DNA of 36,982 bases from Lachnospiraceae bacterium UBA3632 (GTDB taxonomy: Bacteria; Bacillota; Clostridia; Lachnospirales; Lachnospiraceae), in the NCBI GenBank assembly GCA_002373975.1, contig DFKZ01000122.1:1-36982 (forward strand), written 5' to 3'. Below the pieces are notes generated by a model. The model had not been told where the DNA came from, searched no databases, and worked only from the letters and a program-made list of their open reading frames with translations. The translations under genes and the position numbers were made by a program. Positions within the stretch are counted from its first letter, which is position 1. Each line of letters opens with the position of its first letter. This document shows positions 32,781 to 36,982 of the stretch, piece by piece.

Positions 32781-34027
32781 AAAGCCTCCTGAAAAATAAA
32801 AACTATTCCGCTCAGCACCTGAGCCGCAAAAATAAACCACGCAATAAACAAAGCTGTTTTCAGCTTTCTGTTTTCTTTATCATGAATCCCGAGATACACA
32901 AGCCTTGAAAGGGATGCGATATACATAAGCAGCATGCCTGACATCATGGGCCATAAGAAGTCCGCATGAGGAAGCTTACCGCCCGATTCTCCCAGAAGCA
33001 TTGCCTCGAAGAAGCCGGTGACATACACCACCAATGCAAGCTTTCCAAAATCATTCATGATGAAAAATCTCGTATCCACCAGAACCATGCAAAATGCAAA
33101 TGCCATTCCGATAAGCACAGATAAACCTATATTATCGGAATACATAGCCCAGACTTCACCGAACTTCGTAACAATAAGGCTGCTTTCGTCAGCTCCGTAG
33201 CTTCCGCCAAAAATAAAATACATGGAAAACTGGATGGCTATATACAAAAGCGACGGAACCGCGCAGAGAAAAGTAAACAGAAAATGCTTAAGATACAGCT
33301 TTCCGTCAGCTCCTTTTCCCGCAAGTTTCCTGATCAGTCTAATAAGCATTATAAGCCCTACGGCCGGAATAAAACACTCCGAAAAAGTAGGCTTTGCCAT
33401 AGTTGAAAAGAAAAGCACCACAGCAAGTGAAATATAATACTTTTTCAGACCGTTTTCAGTTTTGAAAAAAAGCCCTTTATACTCTGGATTTTCCTGGGCT
33501 CCCCAAATATCGTAAACAAGGCAAAAAGCCAGAAGAGAAAATCCTCTGGCACACATAAGCGTGGGGTTGTGGAGCGGATTGGGAGAATACACTCCAAGGT
33601 ATCTCTCTCCCCTTCCGATCCAGTAAAAATACATCGGCTGTATGATACAAAAAGAAACCGATAAAAAAGCATTCTCAAATCCTGAAAGCTTCCTTCCGGC
33701 TCTTTCGCTTACTTTATCAAGAATAAAGATAACAACGAAATATGAAAAAAGTGCAAAAATGCATGAAGTGTATGCGCATGCAGGATCAAGCGGCACCATG
33801 GCAACTTTGTATAAAAACAGAGCAATAAGGTGCCACATGCAATACGGAACTGCCTTTAACCCCGACATAAAGGTTTCGGCAGAAAAGAATTGCGGAAGAT
33901 AAATATAAGCGTGTCCGCCATAATCCGAATAACCGTTTCTCAGCTCGCCCAACACATAATAGTAAGTTAAAAAGGCGAGCAGAAAACCAAAAACGATATA
34001 TACAAAATAAGCAGAACGCTTTTTCAT
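32777..34027 (-). CDS. Polytopic membrane protein, paralogue of the gene at 30868-32154
   Basis: 416 residues, about ten membrane helices. It shares with its paralogue KAVPYCMWHLIALFLYKV, YFYWIGRGERYLGVYSPNPL, HNPTLMCARGFSLLAFCLVY, DIWGAQEN, AKPTFSECFIPAVG, FGEVWAMYSDN and LWPMMSGMLLMYIASL. The outer loop GYSDYGGHAYIYL again has Asp and His. No known family is recognised. It starts 16 bases after the metal ATPase gene and overlaps the small anchored protein gene. Probably a GT-C-like enzyme or a glycan transporter subunit; sequence alone does not decide. Confidence 0.75.
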   Translation of the reverse strand: MKKRSAYFVYIVFGFLLAFLTYYYVLGELRNGYSDYGGHAYIYLPQFFSAETFMSGLKAVPYCMWHLIALFLYKVAMVPLDPACAYTSCIFALFSYFVVIFILDKVSERAGRKLSGFENAFLSVSFCIIQPMYFYWIGRGERYLGVYSPNPLHNPTLMCARGFSLLAFCLVYDIWGAQENPEYKGLFFKTENGLKKYYISLAVVLFFSTMAKPTFSECFIPAVGLIMLIRLIRKLAGKGADGKLYLKHFLFTFLCAVPSLLYIAIQFSMYFIFGGSYGADESSLIVTKFGEVWAMYSDNIGLSVLIGMAFAFCMVLVDTRFFIMNDFGKLALVVYVTGFFEAMLLGESGGKLPHADFLWPMMSGMLLMYIASLSRLVYLGIHDKENRKLKTALFIAWFIFAAQVLSGIVFIFQEAL

Positions 34028-34043
34028 CAGTAAAACTCCCAGG

Positions 34044-36218
34044 TCACGTCTTTTTTACCCTAAGGCAGCGGATCGCATTCAGCACCGCGATGACCATAAC
34101 GCCCACATCGGCAAATATGGCGATCCACATGTTGGCGATACCGAGGGCTCCCAGAATCAGGCACACAAACTTTACAGCCAGGGCAAATACGATATTCTCG
34201 TAAACTATTCTGAGGCATTTCCTTGAAATCCTCATCGCCAGCGAGATCTTCGCAGGATCATCATCCATGATCACGATGTCTGCTGCTTCCACAGCAGCAT
34301 CGGAGCCCATAGCTCCCATTGCAATGCCTATATCAGCTCTTGAAAGAACCGGTGCATCATTTATTCCATCGCCCACAAAAGCGAGATTTTCACCCTTTTT
34401 CTTGGAGGAAAGAAGCGTCTCAACGTGAGTGACTTTATCGGCCGGAAGAAGCTCGGAATATACTTCGTCAAGTCCAAGATCCGCACCAACCTTATCCGCT
34501 ACCGCTTTAAGGTCGCCGGTAAGCATTACCGCTTTCCTTACGCCGCTTTTCTTAAGCCCTGATATGGCATCCGCTGATGTCTCTTTTGCCACATCCGAGA
34601 TAACGATATATCCGGCATACAGCCCGTCAATTGCTGTGTGAACGATGGTTCCCACGGGATACTCATCCGGACCGGTCTCTATCCCAAGCTTTTTCATAAG
34701 CTTGATATTTCCGGCTGCCACTTTGTGTCCGAGGACAGTTGCGGTCACGCCGTGTCCGCTGATCTCCTCAACATCCGTTACATCTGTCTCGGCTTTCACC
34801 GTAGTTGAGGGCTTTCTCGTTTCCTCCTCATGACCATCTATGGCTTCATCCTGCTCTACATTTTCGATGCTATTCTGCGCCGCAAAAGCTTCTTTTAAGG
34901 ATTTGCTGATAGGATGATCCGAAAAGCTTTCGGCAAGAGCTGCATATTTAAGGAGCTCCTGTTTCGGAGAAGCCACAGATAAGTCTTTTTCTGACTCATC
35001 TGCATTCGATTTGGCATCACCGGATCTGTTTTTATCAAAAAAGCTTCCATCCGAAAGTGCCGGATAGATTCCTGTCACCTCAAACACGCCCTTGGTGAGG
35101 GTTCCGGTTTTGTCAAATACCACAATGCCCGTCTTAGAAAGTGCCTCAAGATAATTCGAGCCCTTTACAAGCACGCCTCTGCTTCCCGCGGCACCAATAC
35201 CGCCGAAAAAGCTTAAAGGGATGGAAATGACAAGGGCGCAGGGGCAACTGATAACAAGGAATGTAAGACCTCTTATCACCCATGCTCCCAGTATTTCTTT
35301 AGCCCACACAGCTACAGATATGCCTGCTGCCGAGCCGGTGCCAAGGGCGAATCCGCCTCGCATTATCAGAATGATGATCGGAGGTATGATCGCAAGTGCA
35401 AGTGCGCTGTAACAAACCGCAGGTGTATAATATCTGGCAAATTTGGCGATGAAATTCTCAGAGCGGGACTTTTTCATGCTGGAGTTTTCCACCAGATCAA
35501 GGATCTTTGATACTGTGGATTCGCCAAATTCTTTGGTCGTTTTAACTTTGATAAGACCGCTCAGGTTAACGCATCCGCTTATAACCGCATCGCCGCAGGC
35601 AGCATCCCTGGGCACGCTTTCTCCGGTCAGAGCCTTGGTATCAAGGCTGGTGTTTCCGGATACTATCACGCCATCGATAGGGATTTTTTCTCCCGGCTTA
35701 ACCACGATCACATCGCCGATATGTACCTCGTCAGGTGACACTTTTTGAATCTCGCCGGCCTCATCTTCTATATTAGCATAATCCGGCCGAATGTCCATAA
35801 GCGCGGCAATATTTCTTCTGCTTTTTCCTACCGCAACAGACTGGAAAAGCTCGCCTATCTGGTAAAAGAGCATAACCGCAACGCCTTCTGAATAGCCGCC
35901 CTGCTCACCGCCTGTTACAGCGCTCAACACAAATGCTCCGACTGTTGCCACTGCCATAAGGAAGTTCTCGTCAAACACCTGGCGGTTTTTTATTCCCTTT
36001 AAAGCCTTCTTCAGAATGTCGTGACCTATTATCCAATAAGGGATGAGATAAAGAGGAAGCAGAATTATACCGTATTTTCCGAAAAACTCTCCAAGTGCTC
36101 CAAACCTGTATCCGCTTTCCGTTTCCGCAAGGAATACCTCCTCAAACACCATTAGCACGGCAAGGAGCACCGCAGTGATTATTATTCTTTTTAATACCTT
36201 TTTCTGCTTCTTATTCAT
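34044..36218 (-). CDS. Zn/Cd/Pb-type P1B ATPase (ZntA/CadA-like), lacking its own HMA domain
   Basis: A 724-residue metal efflux pump. Motifs: TGES 198-201 (actuator), CPC 325-327 in the transport helix, phosphorylation site DKTGT from Asp369, DHP at 434-436 in the nucleotide domain, and GDGINDAP from 616. Lys683 in the seventh helix and Asp704 in ADVG near the last helix are typical of the Zn/Cd subgroup, not copper pumps. The N-terminus begins directly with a helix, with no metal-binding domain; that domain is the separate gene just upstream. The nucleotide domain carries two acidic inserts, about 389-419 and 447-484 (NVEQDEAIDGHEEE). Regulation is likely through the palindrome upstream of the HMA gene. 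Confidence 0.93.
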   Translation of the reverse strand: MNKKQKKVLKRIIITAVLLAVLMVFEEVFLAETESGYRFGALGEFFGKYGIILLPLYLIPYWIIGHDILKKALKGIKNRQVFDENFLMAVATVGAFVLSAVTGGEQGGYSEGVAVMLFYQIGELFQSVAVGKSRRNIAALMDIRPDYANIEDEAGEIQKVSPDEVHIGDVIVVKPGEKIPIDGVIVSGNTSLDTKALTGESVPRDAACGDAVISGCVNLSGLIKVKTTKEFGESTVSKILDLVENSSMKKSRSENFIAKFARYYTPAVCYSALALAIIPPIIILIMRGGFALGTGSAAGISVAVWAKEILGAWVIRGLTFLVISCPCALVISIPLSFFGGIGAAGSRGVLVKGSNYLEALSKTGIVVFDKTGTLTKGVFEVTGIYPALSDGSFFDKNRSGDAKSNADESEKDLSVASPKQELLKYAALAESFSDHPISKSLKEAFAAQNSIENVEQDEAIDGHEEETRKPSTTVKAETDVTDVEEISGHGVTATVLGHKVAAGNIKLMKKLGIETGPDEYPVGTIVHTAIDGLYAGYIVISDVAKETSADAISGLKKSGVRKAVMLTGDLKAVADKVGADLGLDEVYSELLPADKVTHVETLLSSKKKGENLAFVGDGINDAPVLSRADIGIAMGAMGSDAAVEAADIVIMDDDPAKISLAMRISRKCLRIVYENIVFALAVKFVCLILGALGIANMWIAIFADVGVMVIAVLNAIRCLRVKKT

Positions 36219-36289
36219 TATTTACGCTCTCTCAAAAGAATACTTTTCCTATCTGATCGCTTGTTTATTGCAGGATTTCTATGAATTAA

Positions 36290-36508
36290 TCAGAATTCGA
36301 TCTCGCAATCGTCCTCAACTTTTTTGCAGGCCTTAAGAACGTTGTTCATGACCTTCTTTTCTTCTGCGCCATCGGCAAACTCTACATTCATCTTCTGAGT
36401 CATGAAACTGACCGTAGCCTTTGCTACACCCTCTACGGTGTTTGCCGCATCTTCCATCTTCTGAGCGCATGCTGCACAGTCAACCTCGATACTGTATGAT
36501 TTTTTCAT
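36290..36508 (-). CDS. Free HMA metal-binding protein, partner of the P1B ATPase
   Basis: A 72-residue single HMA (ferredoxin-like) domain. The metal site is VDCAACAQKME with Cys11 and Cys14; Asp before the first Cys is usual for Zn/Cd/Pb-type domains. The end is acidic and contains a third Cys in VEDDCEIEF (also KACKK), which might add ligands. It lies 71 bases upstream of the ATPase gene, which has no HMA domain, so the two probably act as a split version of one pump. GGAGGG lies eight bases before the ATG. An operator-like palindrome overlaps its promoter. Confidence 0.9.
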   Translation of the reverse strand: MKKSYSIEVDCAACAQKMEDAANTVEGVAKATVSFMTQKMNVEFADGAEEKKVMNNVLKACKKVEDDCEIEF

Positions 36509-36552
36509 TTCTTTGCCCTCCGGATATTTGAATTATTTGTTTATGTATGTGG

Positions 36553-36593
36553 TTTATAATGCTTATGTTTGAACACTTGAATAACCGTTCAAA
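36553..36593 (-). promoter_or_regulatory. Promoter overlapped by a metal-regulator-type palindrome
   Basis: TTTGAAC (36568-36574) and GTTCAAA (36587-36593) form a 7-bp inverted repeat spaced by 12, with a further TTGAA between them (36577-36581). On the minus strand a TTCAAG -35 (36576-36581), 17-base spacer and TATAAA -10 (36553-36558) place the -35 between the arms. This is the layout of ArsR/SmtB-type (CadC, CzrA) operators, whose sites also contain TGAAC/GTTCA. No such regulator gene is in the window. Confidence 0.6.
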
Positions 36594-36636
36594 TGTATTT
36601 TAACATATCCATCATAAATGTCAACATTTTTTTCAT

Positions 36637-36681
36637 AAAAAAAGAGATAACCGCCCTGACCAAGGATAATGGTTATCTCTT
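36637..36681 (-). terminator. Intrinsic terminator upstream of the metal operon
   Basis: Minus strand: a perfect 11-bp stem (36671-36681 with 36642-36652, AAGAGATAACC / GGTTATCTCTT) with an 18-base loop. A seven-T run (36637-36643), overlapping the stem base, ends it. It should stop transcription from the aminotransferase gene at the right edge. Confidence 0.8.
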
Positions 36682-36696
36682 CTTAACTCATTAACC

Positions 36697-36731
36697 GAGG
36701 GTCAACCGTGATTCCGGCGACACCTCTTTTT
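36697..36731 (+). other. Plus-strand hairpin with T-run, possible terminator of an unseen RNA
   Basis: GAGG/CCTC, GTC/GAC and CCG/CGG stack into a 10-bp stem with small internal loops, followed by TTTTT on the plus strand. No plus-strand gene precedes it. The rest of 36509-36799 shows no coding region. Confidence 0.35.
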
Positions 36732-36799
36732 ATGCTTTAATATTACACCCAAAGTGCTTTTTCGTCAATAATTCACCGCTATATCAGCAAGCAAATATC

Positions 36800-36982
36800 C
36801 TATACACTATATTCATTCAGTGCCTCGATCACATAGTCCTGCTCTTCTTTGGTGATGCCGTTGTAGAGCGGAATTGAGAGTACGGTTTTCGCGTACTTTT
36901 CAGTGATTGGAAGCGAGCCTTCCTTAACTCCCAGATACTGATATGCTTCGGAAAGATGAGGCGGAATCGGGTAATGAATAAT
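36800..36982 (-). CDS. DegT/DnrJ/EryC1-type sugar aminotransferase, C-terminal fragment
   Basis: Sixty residues plus the TAG stop, continuing beyond the right edge. The fragment reads IIHYPIPPHLSEAYQYLG, then PITEKYAKTVLSIPLYNG and ITKEEQDYVIEALNEY, the standard C-terminal end of PLP-dependent sugar aminotransferases. The HYPIPPHLSEAY form is like FdtB/QdtB, which aminate C3 of dTDP-3-keto-6-deoxyhexose, the product of an FdtA-like isomerase such as the one at 21212-21622. The catalytic lysine is outside the window, so the substrate is an inference. A terminator follows 119 bases later. Confidence 0.85.
   Translation of the reverse strand: MIHYPIPPHLSEAYQYLGVKEGSLPITEKYAKTVLSIPLYNGITKEEQDYVIEALNEYSV

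Noticed and set aside
36642..36710. Riboswitch-type antiterminator before the metal operon
   Set aside because: The only alternative pairing found is five bases (TGACC with GGTCA), and the metal operon has its own promoter after the terminator.
1..36982. tRNA, rRNA, insertion sequence or prophage genes
   Set aside because: No cloverleaf, rRNA segment, transposase, integrase or phage structural gene was recognised on either strand.

Overview
The window suggests a Gram-positive, Clostridia-type bacterium, most likely a Lachnospiraceae member. This rests on a membrane-anchored GH25 lysozyme with Ig-like and wall-binding repeats, a ClpX with a CxxC zinc finger and a long glycine-rich linker, an ATP-type PfkA, strong AGGAGG ribosome-binding sites, TTGATA/TATAAT promoters, and very compact operons with ATGA, TAATG or TGATG junctions. 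No tRNA, rRNA, CRISPR array, phage gene or transposase was recognised. The taxonomic placement is inference, not a search result.

Layout. (1) 1-4053, minus: RfbB (C-terminus cut by the window edge) downstream of a large type II membrane lysozyme with an acidic, Tyr-rich cytoplasmic tail. (2) 4229-5224, plus: a membrane-anchored SGNH-like protein whose GDS motif reads GND, ending at a bidirectional terminator. (3) 15654-5320, minus: one long operon from its own promoter, thrH - ABC exporter - SGNH hydrolase - GtrII-like GT - GtrB-like GT2 - wecE - polytopic protein - a DUF6077-like protein that appears split in two. (4) 15763-18236, plus: a divergent pair, polytopic protein plus GT2, possibly on a leaderless mRNA. 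(5) 18248-18395: a 148-bp palindromic element between convergent genes. (6) 29076-18410, minus: pfkA - trmH-family methyltransferase - proC - clpX - [array of Shine-Dalgarno-like repeats] - arcC - polytopic protein - GNAT - FdtA-like isomerase - GT2 - polytopic protein. (7) 36508-29281, minus: free HMA metal chaperone - Zn/Cd-type P-type ATPase - two paralogous polytopic proteins around a beta-rich anchored protein - aroA, ending at a clear terminator. (8) The right edge holds the C-terminus of a second sugar aminotransferase.

How the genes fit together. Most of the window looks like a cell-surface glycan locus. RfbB makes dTDP-4-keto-6-deoxyglucose. WecE can aminate it at C4. An FdtA-like isomerase, a GNAT and the aminotransferase at the right edge could give a 3-(acyl)amino sugar. 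GtrB-like GT2 enzymes would load sugars on polyprenyl phosphate, and up to eight polytopic GT-C-like proteins could transfer them outside the membrane. An ABC exporter could flip lipid-linked glycan, and SGNH proteins could (de)acylate it. Housekeeping genes (pfkA, proC, clpX, arcC, aroA, thrH) and a metal efflux unit are interleaved. Several of these housekeeping enzymes carry unusual low-complexity insertions.

No intergenic stretch exceeds 300 bases. The longest, 36509-36799, contains a metal-type operator/promoter and two hairpins.
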